Assembly (NCBI GenBank): GCA_030430455.1
Contig: JAUIJB010000005.1
Location: 1-64,000 of the forward strand
From: Verrucomicrobiia bacterium
Lineage (GTDB): Bacteria > Verrucomicrobiota > Verrucomicrobiia > Verrucomicrobiales > Akkermansiaceae
DNA: 64,000 bases
Direction of reading: 5' to 3'
Shown: piece by piece, positions 53,105 through 61,471 of the stretch
How positions within the stretch are numbered: the first letter of the stretch is position 1
Layout: each line of letters begins with the position of its first letter
Notes under the pieces: generated by a model
Seen by the model: the letters and a program-made list of their open reading frames with translations, nothing else
Databases searched by the model: none
Told to the model about the DNA's origin: nothing
Made by a program: the position numbers and the translations under genes

Positions 53105-56100
53105 TCAGGGACCGATGATCCTCGCCAGGTTGAGAAAGGACCGCACCGCACCGCTGGGCCGGCGGATCACGACGCGCGAGATTCCCGCGGAGACCGGTTC
53201 CACCGAAACCACCTCGTAGTCGACCCCGGCGGCCAGCAGGCTCCAGCCGTCCAGCAGCTCGCTGCCGGCCACCTCGTAGTCTGCACCGAGCACGAAGCCG
53301 TTGCGCACGTTCCAGGCGATGCCGAAGTCGACCTCGGGGTCGCTGCCGACGACCTCCATCGCGAAGCCCTCCGCGGCATCGGAGATGACCGGATTCCCAC
53401 CGCTGAGGAACTCGAAGACGAGCGGCACGCCGTCCATGTCCTGGTCGCTTGCCGGGTCGGTCGAGGTGAGCGGGAAGGACGCCTCCCAGCTGTCGAAGAT
53501 GCCGTTGCCGTCGAGGTCGTCGCTGGTGTCCGGAGCGGTCTCGTCGGCCAGGTCGATGACCACCGTGTGGGTGAGCACGCCGGGGTTCGGGGCGAAGTGG
53601 TCCGACACCCGGATCGTGAGGACGTGCCGGGGCTGCCGCTCGAAGTCGACCCAACCGTTCAGGCGCAGCTCGCCGCTCAGAGGATCCAGCGAGAACAAGC
53701 CGCCCTCGTTTCCGGCGACGATCTCGTAGCTCAGCAGGTCCTGGTCGGCCTGCCCGTCGCGGACGTCCGGATCCACCGCGTCGGCCAGGCCGAGGATGTA
53801 GCCGACCAGCGCGTTCTCCGACACCATCGGATTGTCGAGGCTTCCCGCTGCGGGCGTGGGCGCGGCGTTGGCATGGTTCTCGATCCAGTCCTCGATCAGG
53901 GCGACCCCCTCCGCGTCCACCACATGGGTCGCCAGGGCCGGCATCTGCGACTCGCCGTTGACGGTCGCGCTGCCGGCATTGCGCGCCTTCATCCGGTTCA
54001 GGATGATCGAGTGATCGCCCTGGCCGGGCCGGACCATGTGGTCCGCGAGGTTGGCCACCCCCTCGCCGACCGGGCTGCCATAGAGCAGTCCCGTCTGCCC
54101 GATCGTCAGGTGGGCCCGTCCATCCCACGATCCCGGCGGGACGCCGCCGCCCTCGCGGTGGCAGTAGGCGCAGTTGACGTCGAGGTAGGATCGCGCGCGG
54201 GTCTCGAGGTCGACCGAGGTCTCGTCCGGCCGGTGGTGCCGCGCGAGCGACGCGGGGTCATCGCCGAGACCGGAGAGGAAGCCGCCGTCCGAGAGCAGCG
54301 CGAGCAGGTTGCCGGTCTGGCCGTGGATCGTCGCCTCGCGGTTCAACTGGCGGGTGTTGAGGCTGAGCGCGTGGCCGGCCGCCGGGTTGTGGCAGGTGAG
54401 GCACTCGGCGCGCGACGGGATCACCCAGTCGAGCACGCTCTGCTGCGGGTCGGTGGTCACGTTCCCCAGGGCATCGAAGGAAACCTCGAGCCCCTCCGTC
54501 GGCACCAGGGTCGCCGCCGTCCCGGACTCGTTCCAGCGGTAGGAAACCCCGTAGGTGTCCCCGCCGTCGTAGCGCATCACCCGGGTCTCGATCCGCACCA
54601 CCTCGCCGCCGAAGTCGTGGTCGAAGTGCTTCACGGCCACGAATCCGGGCGGAAAGCTCCACGGCTCGTCCCGCGAGTAGCCCATCGTCGAGACGCCGTC
54701 GGGCATCAGGAACCAGCGATGCTTGTCGGCGCCGTCCGACCAGAAGCGGAGGTTCGGCTCGTAGCCGACCACCCCCGGGTTCGGGACCAGCGCTCCCGAG
54801 GGATCCCCGAGGTCGGCGAACAGCCCCAGTTCGGCGAGGGTCTGCGGGTAGTCCTCGGTCTCGCCCTCCTCGACGATCCGCAACAGCCGCGCCGTGCCGC
54901 CCGACCAGCTGTTGTTCTCCAGCATGAAGACCTCGCCGGTCACCCCGTCGACGTGGAAGTCGACGATCTTGTTGCTGCTCTGGCGCAGCCCGGCGTGCTC
55001 AACCCGCCCGCTGCCGTCGAGGTTCATGCTCCACACCCGGCCGCTGCCGAAGTCGGCGCAGACGTAGCGGCCGGCGAGCGCGGTGAGCTCGCTGCCACGA
55101 TAGAACACCCCGCCGGTCGCCGAGTTTCCCAGCGTGTGCTCGTAGGCGAAGATCGGGTCCCTCGTCACCGCCGGAACCGGCATCGCCGGGTCCTCGCTCA
55201 TGCCCGGCGCGACGATGTCGCCCTCGTAGTAGCCCCAGCCGCCGTTGTCGCCGCTTTTGAGCACGCTGAACTCCTCGCGGTCGTCCTTGCCGACATCGCC
55301 GACGATCACGACCGTGTCCCCGCTGGCATCCTCGAAGTCGACGTGGATCTTGAAGGGATTGCGCAGGCCCAGCGCCCAGATCTCGTCGCGGACCGCGGCG
55401 AGGTCATCGCGCCCGCCCGGCCCGTGGTCGATGCCGTTGAACCACCCGTCCCACGCGCCTCCCTTCGCCGTGTGGACGAAGGGGTTGTCCTGCGGCACTC
55501 GGAAGTTGGGTTGCTGGGTCGCGGCGTCGCTGAAGACCGTGTTCGGCAGCTCGTTGACGCCGGGGTCCGGCGTCCCCGAGTAGCGGATCCCGCCCACCGG
55601 GATGGCGTAGTGCGGGTTCGGCTTCGGGTTCGTCGACGCCGGATTGAGGTCGATCCGGATGATCGAGCTGAACTGGTCCTTGGTGATCTTCTGCGTGTTC
55701 CAGTAGGGCGAGCCCTGCGCGCCCTCGTCGCCAAAGCTCACGTAGAGATAGTACTTCCGCAGCGGGTCGGACGGGTCCCAGTGGAACTTGGCGTCGTTGA
55801 TGCAGTGGAAGCGGTCCTGCTCGGCGAGGTTGAGGTAGGGAAACTCGGTGAGCAGGGCCGCCTCGTTCTCGGCGCTGCCGAGGCCGTCGACGCAGGCGGC
55901 GAGGTGGGAGGCGGAGAGGGTGAAGCGCGAGATACGCAGGTCGCAGTTGATGCCGTCGCCGCCCTCGTCGGCGCCGTTCTTGTCGAGCCCCGGGATGTCG
56001 CCGAGCGGGGTCGGCAGCCGTCCCTCGTCGCCCTGGTAGTTGAGGATGATCGCGACGTCGTCGCCGGGCGCGAGGACGTCGGGGAAGCACTCGATCGAGT

Positions 56101-57397
56101 AGATGCTGCGGCCGTGGTTGAAGTTCGACAGGACGCCGACGTCGAGCACCTCGTGGACCGACGGGCTGGCCGCCGTGCTGTCGGGAATCCACCAGACGGT
56201 GCCGTTGATGGAGGCGATCAGAAGCTCCTTCGGGCGCCCCGGGATGGAGGTCATGGCGACCGCTCCGGGGAAGTTGAAGCCCGGCAGGGCCTCCTCGACC
56301 ACCAGCTCACCCGCCGCCGCGCTCGGCGCCTCCGCGGGGACCGCCGCGGTGGTGTTGTCGATCCGCAGCGCGCTGCTGATGCCGACCGCGACCGTCGCGT
56401 CATCCTGCTGGCTGCCCGATGGATTCGCGATGCGGTAGGTGAAGCTGTCGCTTCCCGCCGGCCCGCCGCCGTGGCGGTAGACGATCTCCCCGGTTGCGGC
56501 GTCGAGCGTGGCGATCCCGGCGGACGGCCCCGCGAGAATTTCAATGGATCCCGGGTCGAAGGATCCCGTGTCGTTGGCCGTCGCATCGAAACGGATCGCG
56601 CCCCCGACGCCCACCTCGACCGCGTCGTCGACCGCCGTCACCAGGGTGGCCGCAATCGGTGGGTCGTCGAGGTTCTCACCGGCGGTGTCGATGAAGACGT
56701 TGTCGAAGTAGAGGTCCCGCACCCCGGGCTGCTGGATGAGCAGGAAGGTCTGCAGGACGTCCGAGGTGCCGTTGCGAAAGTCGTAGCCGCTGGCGACCTC
56801 GACCTTCCCGACCTGGCCCGAGGGCGTCTGGACGTGGAGGTCGACCGTGTCGCTGGCGTTGTCGATGACCATCCAGACCCCGGCCCAAGCTCCTTCATCG
56901 AGGCGATATCCCGTGTCGAGGAAACCGCCGCCATCGCGGATCAGCAGGTCGAGGTCGGGGCCATCGCAGCGCACCTGCGCCTCGAAGTCCGTGTAGCCAT
57001 TCGCGGTGGTGACGTCCGACAGGCCGAGGTTGACGTTCGGGCTGTCGCCGCCGGCCGCCAGGTAGACCTCGAAGAACAGGGTGCCGGTCGAGCCCTCGGC
57101 AATCCGGTCGGTGGCATCGAGAATCTTGCGCAGCACGTTCTGCTGGCCGATTGCCAAGCCCACGGTTCCCCGCCCCGAGGAGGCGGGGTCGACGGCGGCG
57201 AGGGCCTCGGACGGATCGACCGACACCCAGCCATCGATTCCATCGAGGGTGCTCCCCGCGGTGAAGCCGCTCTCGAAGTCCTCCACCAGGTTCCACCCGG
57301 CGCGCAGTGGAAGGGTCAGCACCAGCAAAAAGGCCAGCACCGCTCCCGGGAGGGGGCCGTCGAAAGCAATGCGGGAGGATCGGGGAGATCGGACCAT
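53105..57397 (-). CDS. Giant secreted PQQ-dehydrogenase/cytochrome c fusion protein
   Basis: A 1,430-residue exported protein. The signal peptide contains GAVLAFLLVLTLPLRAGW. A jelly-roll-like N-terminal domain (about 50-225) and a tandem Ig/cadherin-like domain (about 230-345) precede a sugar dehydrogenase-type beta-propeller (about 385-830, with LRNPFKIHVDFED and NNGGWGYYEGD-like turns). Then a region with two heme c motifs follows: CLTCHNPAAG (about 1000) and CAYCHREGGG (about 1075), the layout of c-type cytochromes. A cadherin-like domain (DLLSYEIVAGNEGGLFSLDP, about 1200-1300) and the family C-terminal module complete it. Fused sugar oxidase plus cytochrome suggests an electron path to the respiratory chain. 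ATG 57397 gives the compact signal. Confidence 0.85.
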   Translation of the reverse strand: MVRSPRSSRIAFDGPLPGAVLAFLLVLTLPLRAGWNLVEDFESGFTAGSTLDGIDGWVSVDPSEALAAVDPASSGRGTVGLAIGQQNVLRKILDATDRIAEGSTGTLFFEVYLAAGGDSPNVNLGLSDVTTANGYTDFEAQVRCDGPDLDLLIRDGGGFLDTGYRLDEGAWAGVWMVIDNASDTVDLHVQTPSGQVGKVEVASGYDFRNGTSDVLQTFLLIQQPGVRDLYFDNVFIDTAGENLDDPPIAATLVTAVDDAVEVGVGGAIRFDATANDTGSFDPGSIEILAGPSAGIATLDAATGEIVYRHGGGPAGSDSFTYRIANPSGSQQDDATVAVGISSALRIDNTTAAVPAEAPSAAAGELVVEEALPGFNFPGAVAMTSIPGRPKELLIASINGTVWWIPDSTAASPSVHEVLDVGVLSNFNHGRSIYSIECFPDVLAPGDDVAIILNYQGDEGRLPTPLGDIPGLDKNGADEGGDGINCDLRISRFTLSASHLAACVDGLGSAENEAALLTEFPYLNLAEQDRFHCINDAKFHWDPSDPLRKYYLYVSFGDEGAQGSPYWNTQKITKDQFSSIIRIDLNPASTNPKPNPHYAIPVGGIRYSGTPDPGVNELPNTVFSDAATQQPNFRVPQDNPFVHTAKGGAWDGWFNGIDHGPGGRDDLAAVRDEIWALGLRNPFKIHVDFEDASGDTVVIVGDVGKDDREEFSVLKSGDNGGWGYYEGDIVAPGMSEDPAMPVPAVTRDPIFAYEHTLGNSATGGVFYRGSELTALAGRYVCADFGSGRVWSMNLDGSGRVEHAGLRQSSNKIVDFHVDGVTGEVFMLENNSWSGGTARLLRIVEEGETEDYPQTLAELGLFADLGDPSGALVPNPGVVGYEPNLRFWSDGADKHRWFLMPDGVSTMGYSRDEPWSFPPGFVAVKHFDHDFGGEVVRIETRVMRYDGGDTYGVSYRWNESGTAATLVPTEGLEVSFDALGNVTTDPQQSVLDWVIPSRAECLTCHNPAAGHALSLNTRQLNREATIHGQTGNLLALLSDGGFLSGLGDDPASLARHHRPDETSVDLETRARSYLDVNCAYCHREGGGVPPGSWDGRAHLTIGQTGLLYGSPVGEGVANLADHMVRPGQGDHSIILNRMKARNAGSATVNGESQMPALATHVVDAEGVALIEDWIENHANAAPTPAAGSLDNPMVSENALVGYILGLADAVDPDVRDGQADQDLLSYEIVAGNEGGLFSLDPLSGELRLNGWVDFERQPRHVLTIRVSDHFAPNPGVLTHTVVIDLADETAPDTSDDLDGNGIFDSWEASFPLTSTDPASDQDMDGVPLVFEFLSGGNPVISDAAEGFAMEVVGSDPEVDFGIAWNVRNGFVLGADYEVAGSELLDGWSLLAAGVDYEVVSVEPVSAGISRVVIRRPSGAVRSFLNLARIIGP

Positions 57398-57585
57398 GGG
57401 TCGGTTCACTCGTCGGAGAGGCGGACAGTCCACGATCGCTCGCCGGCCTTGTCCAGCAACCAGAATCGCCCGTTAGAAGCCGAGATTCCCTCCTTCAGCC
57501 GCAAAAAACGACCTTCCTGACCGGTTCCGACCACCCCCGCAGGAAATGCGGAAGCCGCTTCCGCCCCGCGCCCACCCCCGCCCGC

Positions 57586-60500
57586 TCAGGGTCCGGCGAC
57601 CACCTCGACGCGGTAGAAGCGCCGGCCATCCGCGACTCCGCCCGGGTGGGGGGCCAGCGTCGTCGCCCCGCTCGCCACCACCACCGGGCCCGCGTCGCCC
57701 CAGCCGCCGTCCGGGCTCAGGCTGGTCTTGAGCTGGTAGCTCAGGCCGGGCACCGACCCGAAGCGCACCTCGACGTCGCTGCCGACGATCTCGATCGTCC
57801 TCACCCGGAAGACCGACGCCGGGTCCAGCGCGTCGGTCATCGCCACCGCCTCGCCGGCATTCGACTGGCCGTCGCCATCCTCGTCGCCGTCCGGCGGCAG
57901 CAGGGCGATCGTCGCGCTGGAATCACTCCACGGACCGGCGTTGCCGTTCGCCTCGGGGTTCACCGCCCGGACGCGGATCGACACCTCGTCGCCCTCGGTG
58001 GCTTCCACCGCGAACTCGCTGTCGCCGACGACGAGGGTTCCCGTGGCGGCGCCGTTCACGCTCACCTCGACCTCGTAGTGCGGCACCACGCCGCCGGCAT
58101 CGGCGCCGAGGTCGTCCCAGTCGAACCACACGGAGTCCCCGATGGCGTAGTCGTGGGGACCCGAGGCCAGCGGAGTCGAGGGCATCGCCGCGGGCGCGGT
58201 CACGTCGTGCAGCTTGAGATACTGCGCCTCGAAGGGCTCGCCGGACCAGCCGGACTCGTCGGTCGGCACCCGCTTGAGGTCCACCAGGAAACCGGAGCCC
58301 TTCAAGTCGGCGCCGCTGATCCCGTCGCCCCACAGCCAGAGCCCGCGCCGGTCCGCCTGCCGGGCGGTGTAGGCGGCGAGGTTCCTGACGTTGTAGAGCC
58401 GGCCGTCCTGCAGGCCGATCAGGCCGGCCAGCGCGGCGGGCACCTTGAAGTTGTCGCCCTGGTCGCTGTCGCGGTCGAGATTCGCAAAGGCCAGCACCAC
58501 GTCCTGCGCGGCCGGCCCCGGCCCGGCCGACTCGTACTTCGCCACCGCGTGGATCCGGCTGTTGTCGCCGTCGCCGTCGAGGAACCATCGATTCGACGAG
58601 CGCAGCGCCGGGCTGGCCTGCCGTGCCGCGTTCATCGCCGAGTAGACGGGGTAGAGCTGGTCGTTGCCGAAGTCGGCGTCGTTCCACGCCGGCATCATCG
58701 AGTTGTAGCGCTTGAAGTGCGGGATGGTCTTGCCGAAGTTCACCTCGTAGTGGTCGTAGCCGGCGGTCCGGCTGATGCCGAGTTCCTGGCCGGGAAAGAT
58801 CAGCGGCACGCCGTCGATGCTGGCCGAGACCGAGTAGCGCACCAGCGCCTCCCAGGGGTCGTCGTAGTTCTCCTCGTCGTGCGAGGTCGAGTTGAGCAGC
58901 ACCAGGCCCTGGCCGTAGGCGTTGCGGCGGTCCTCGAAGATCCCGCGGTAGGCCCACTTGTCGCCCGCCGCCTTCAGCGGAAAGACGATGTTCTCGTTGA
59001 GGATGTCGAAGTGCCGGTTCGAGCGGTAGGTCACCGCGCCGCCGTCGAGCGACTCGCTCATCATCACGAAGTTCCACTTCATGCTGCGGGCGACGTTGAT
59101 GAGGTACTCCCAGCACTGCGGCGGCAGGCCCTGGCCGAAGTCGCAACGCAGGCCGTCGATCCCCCGGCCGTCCCACGCGTAGCGCTGCCCGGGCGTCAGG
59201 CCGGCCTCGGTCGCGCTGTTGCGGGCCTCGCCGGGCGGGCGGTTCTGCTCGATCCAGAAGGTCGCGTAGCGGGCGAAGTACTGCCACACCAAGCGGGTGA
59301 AGTTGCGGTCCTCCCCGCCCCGGACGATGTCGTCCGCGGTCCAGTCGGGGTCCGTCGCGTCGAACCAGTCGCCCTCGTTGGTGTGGCTCGAGCGCTCCGG
59401 CTCGTAGTCGCCCTCGACCAGCGCGTCGTAGCGGCCGAAGTAGACGTCCTTGACGTCGTTCCACTTGCCGAAGTCGAAGCGGTCGGGCGCCGCGGCGATG
59501 TTGCCGCTGCCGCCGGCCCGGCTGGAGTAGTCCCCGGTCGACGAGAAGAACCTCGCCTCGACGTCGCGGATCTCGTCGCCCGCCGACCAGCCGGCGCCGT
59601 CCGGCTGGAGGATCGCCAGCCCGGGCGCGCCGACCTCGACGTCGAAGGCGGTGTGGTTGAAGGGGGCGTCGAGCATCAGCCCGACCCCCTTGGCGTCGGC
59701 GGCATCGACGAAGCTCGTCCACGCCGCCAGGGCGGCCTCGCGGTTGGCCGGGCTGCCGAGGTCGGCGGGGCTGGTCGAACTCCCGGCGAAGTCCTTGGTC
59801 ATCAGCGGATTCACCGCGAAAAAGTTCTTCACCGCGTAGGGACTCCCCGGGTCGTAGAGCGGCGTGGCGCTGCCGTAGCCACCGGTCGGCTCGCGGCCGT
59901 CGATCCCCGCCGGGTGGATCGGCTGGAACCAAAGCCAGTTGCAGCCGAGCCCCAGCAGGTAGTCGAGGTCCCAGCGGTTCGATGCGTTGTGCGGCGCCCC
60001 GGGCGCGTTGTGCAGGTCCTCGATGGTCGAACGCTGGCCGAAGGTGTCGCCGCTGGCCTCGATGTTGAGGATGTTGATCTCGTAGAGCCGGATGTCGCGG
60101 GCGTCGCGCGGCGACACGGTGATCGCGTGGTCGCGGCGGTTCGCCGCGGCGTTGGTGTACCAGCGCCACTCGCTGTCGCCCTCGAGCTTCCAGCGCGCGG
60201 TCAGCCGGTAGGCCCCGGTCTTGATCGCGGCGAGGTCGAGCGTCCACACGCCGCCGCCCTGGTCGATCATCGGATGGGCGACGTAGTAGTGGCTGTCGTC
60301 GCCTGCCAGCAATTCGTTGCCGTCGAGCGCGCTGATGCCGTCCGGGTAGCCGTCGCCGTCCCCGTCGACCCCGGCGCGGTCACGGCGGTTGAGGTTGGTG
60401 TAGACCTCGGCGACCGCCACGTCCGGGTCCCCCGGCTCGAACACGACCGCCAGCGGCTCCGTCTCGCCGGCGATCTCGTCGATGAACAACTTGGTGGTCG

Positions 60501-61455
60501 TGTAGTTGGCATTCAGCCCGTTGATCGTCAGCTCCGGGTCACCGGCATTGCCGTTCTGGAAGACGAAGGTCTGGTTGTCGGCTCCGGCGACGTGATCGGC
60601 GAACTTCTCCTCGCCGGTCGCGGGGTTCCACAGGCCGATGCGGTACCTCACCTGGCCGCCGAAGGGCAGGCCGCCGAGGACCCCCGGCAGGGTCGCCCGC
60701 CACAGCGCGGCGTTGCCGTTGCCGGAGCCGTCCTCCTCGCTGCCGTCGAAGGTCATCGCCACCGCCGTGGTGGTGCCCGAGGCCGTTCCCTGCGCGCCCA
60801 CCGGGTCGCTGCCGTCGGTGGTGAAATAGACCGCCCCCTCGGTCGCCCAGCGGGTCGCCGGGTCGTTGGAGGGGCCGATGTAGCCGGTCTTCAGCCGGAT
60901 CTGCAGGTCGTCGCCGGCGACGCTGCGGTTGCCGGCGTGGTAGATCCACCCCGGCCGGTTGCGGATCGAGAAGGGACTCGCCTGGGCGTCCTCCTCGGAG
61001 ACGGTCGTCGCAGCGTTGCCCTGAAGGTCGCCGCCATGGAGGTAGGTGGTCTCGGGATTGCTGCCGGTCACCCCGTCGAAGTCGACGCGGAGGTAATACT
61101 CGATGACATCGCTCGCTCCCGCCGTCTCGAACGGCAGATCGGCCGCCCAGTACTGGTTGCCGCCCGGTGCATCGAGCGAGAACCCGAGGGCCGTGCTTTC
61201 CCAGGCACCGGCCGGGCCCTCCCGCGGGACAAAGCGGAAGAACACGGCGCCGCCGGTCTGGTTGCCGTTCGCGCCACCCGCCTTGGCGAAGCCCTGGTAA
61301 ATGGTGACCGGTCCGGAGAGTGGCTCATAGACCGGGTCCCGCATCGTGATCCCGCCGATCTCGGGTTGCCGGTAGGCGGGCTCGTGCCAGACGATCCCCG
61401 GCGCCGCCAGCAATGGCGAGCACCAGGCGAACAGGAACCAGAAGGGACGGATCAT
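57586..61455 (-). CDS. Giant secreted GH13-type alpha-amylase family protein
   Basis: A 1,289-residue exported protein. The ATG at 61455 opens MIRPFWFLFAWCSPLLAA, a signal peptide. Several N-terminal beta domains (about 20-460) come before the catalytic barrel (about 465-1020). GH13 regions: RWDLDYLLGLGCNWLWFQPI and MLDAPFNHTAFDV (region I), DGLRCDFGQGLP with the nucleophile Asp near residue 771, FVMMSESLDG with the acid Glu near 800, and STSHDEENYDD in the place of the NHD motif near 858 (the Asn is Ser). Then a C-terminal beta domain, a fibronectin-like domain (about 1100-1180) and the family tail. It would cleave alpha-glucans outside the cell. It lies 16 bases after a large gene on the same strand, so they form an operon. 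Confidence 0.88.
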   Translation of the reverse strand: MIRPFWFLFAWCSPLLAAPGIVWHEPAYRQPEIGGITMRDPVYEPLSGPVTIYQGFAKAGGANGNQTGGAVFFRFVPREGPAGAWESTALGFSLDAPGGNQYWAADLPFETAGASDVIEYYLRVDFDGVTGSNPETTYLHGGDLQGNAATTVSEEDAQASPFSIRNRPGWIYHAGNRSVAGDDLQIRLKTGYIGPSNDPATRWATEGAVYFTTDGSDPVGAQGTASGTTTAVAMTFDGSEEDGSGNGNAALWRATLPGVLGGLPFGGQVRYRIGLWNPATGEEKFADHVAGADNQTFVFQNGNAGDPELTINGLNANYTTTKLFIDEIAGETEPLAVVFEPGDPDVAVAEVYTNLNRRDRAGVDGDGDGYPDGISALDGNELLAGDDSHYYVAHPMIDQGGGVWTLDLAAIKTGAYRLTARWKLEGDSEWRWYTNAAANRRDHAITVSPRDARDIRLYEINILNIEASGDTFGQRSTIEDLHNAPGAPHNASNRWDLDYLLGLGCNWLWFQPIHPAGIDGREPTGGYGSATPLYDPGSPYAVKNFFAVNPLMTKDFAGSSTSPADLGSPANREAALAAWTSFVDAADAKGVGLMLDAPFNHTAFDVEVGAPGLAILQPDGAGWSAGDEIRDVEARFFSSTGDYSSRAGGSGNIAAAPDRFDFGKWNDVKDVYFGRYDALVEGDYEPERSSHTNEGDWFDATDPDWTADDIVRGGEDRNFTRLVWQYFARYATFWIEQNRPPGEARNSATEAGLTPGQRYAWDGRGIDGLRCDFGQGLPPQCWEYLINVARSMKWNFVMMSESLDGGAVTYRSNRHFDILNENIVFPLKAAGDKWAYRGIFEDRRNAYGQGLVLLNSTSHDEENYDDPWEALVRYSVSASIDGVPLIFPGQELGISRTAGYDHYEVNFGKTIPHFKRYNSMMPAWNDADFGNDQLYPVYSAMNAARQASPALRSSNRWFLDGDGDNSRIHAVAKYESAGPGPAAQDVVLAFANLDRDSDQGDNFKVPAALAGLIGLQDGRLYNVRNLAAYTARQADRRGLWLWGDGISGADLKGSGFLVDLKRVPTDESGWSGEPFEAQYLKLHDVTAPAAMPSTPLASGPHDYAIGDSVWFDWDDLGADAGGVVPHYEVEVSVNGAATGTLVVGDSEFAVEATEGDEVSIRVRAVNPEANGNAGPWSDSSATIALLPPDGDEDGDGQSNAGEAVAMTDALDPASVFRVRTIEIVGSDVEVRFGSVPGLSYQLKTSLSPDGGWGDAGPVVVASGATTLAPHPGGVADGRRFYRVEVVAGP

Positions 61456-61471
61456 TGCGTCGGTCCGGCGG

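Noticed and set aside
51722..57520. A 1,932-codon plus-strand open frame
   Set aside because: It is antisense to the DASS transporter and the giant secreted protein and shows only low-complexity composition.
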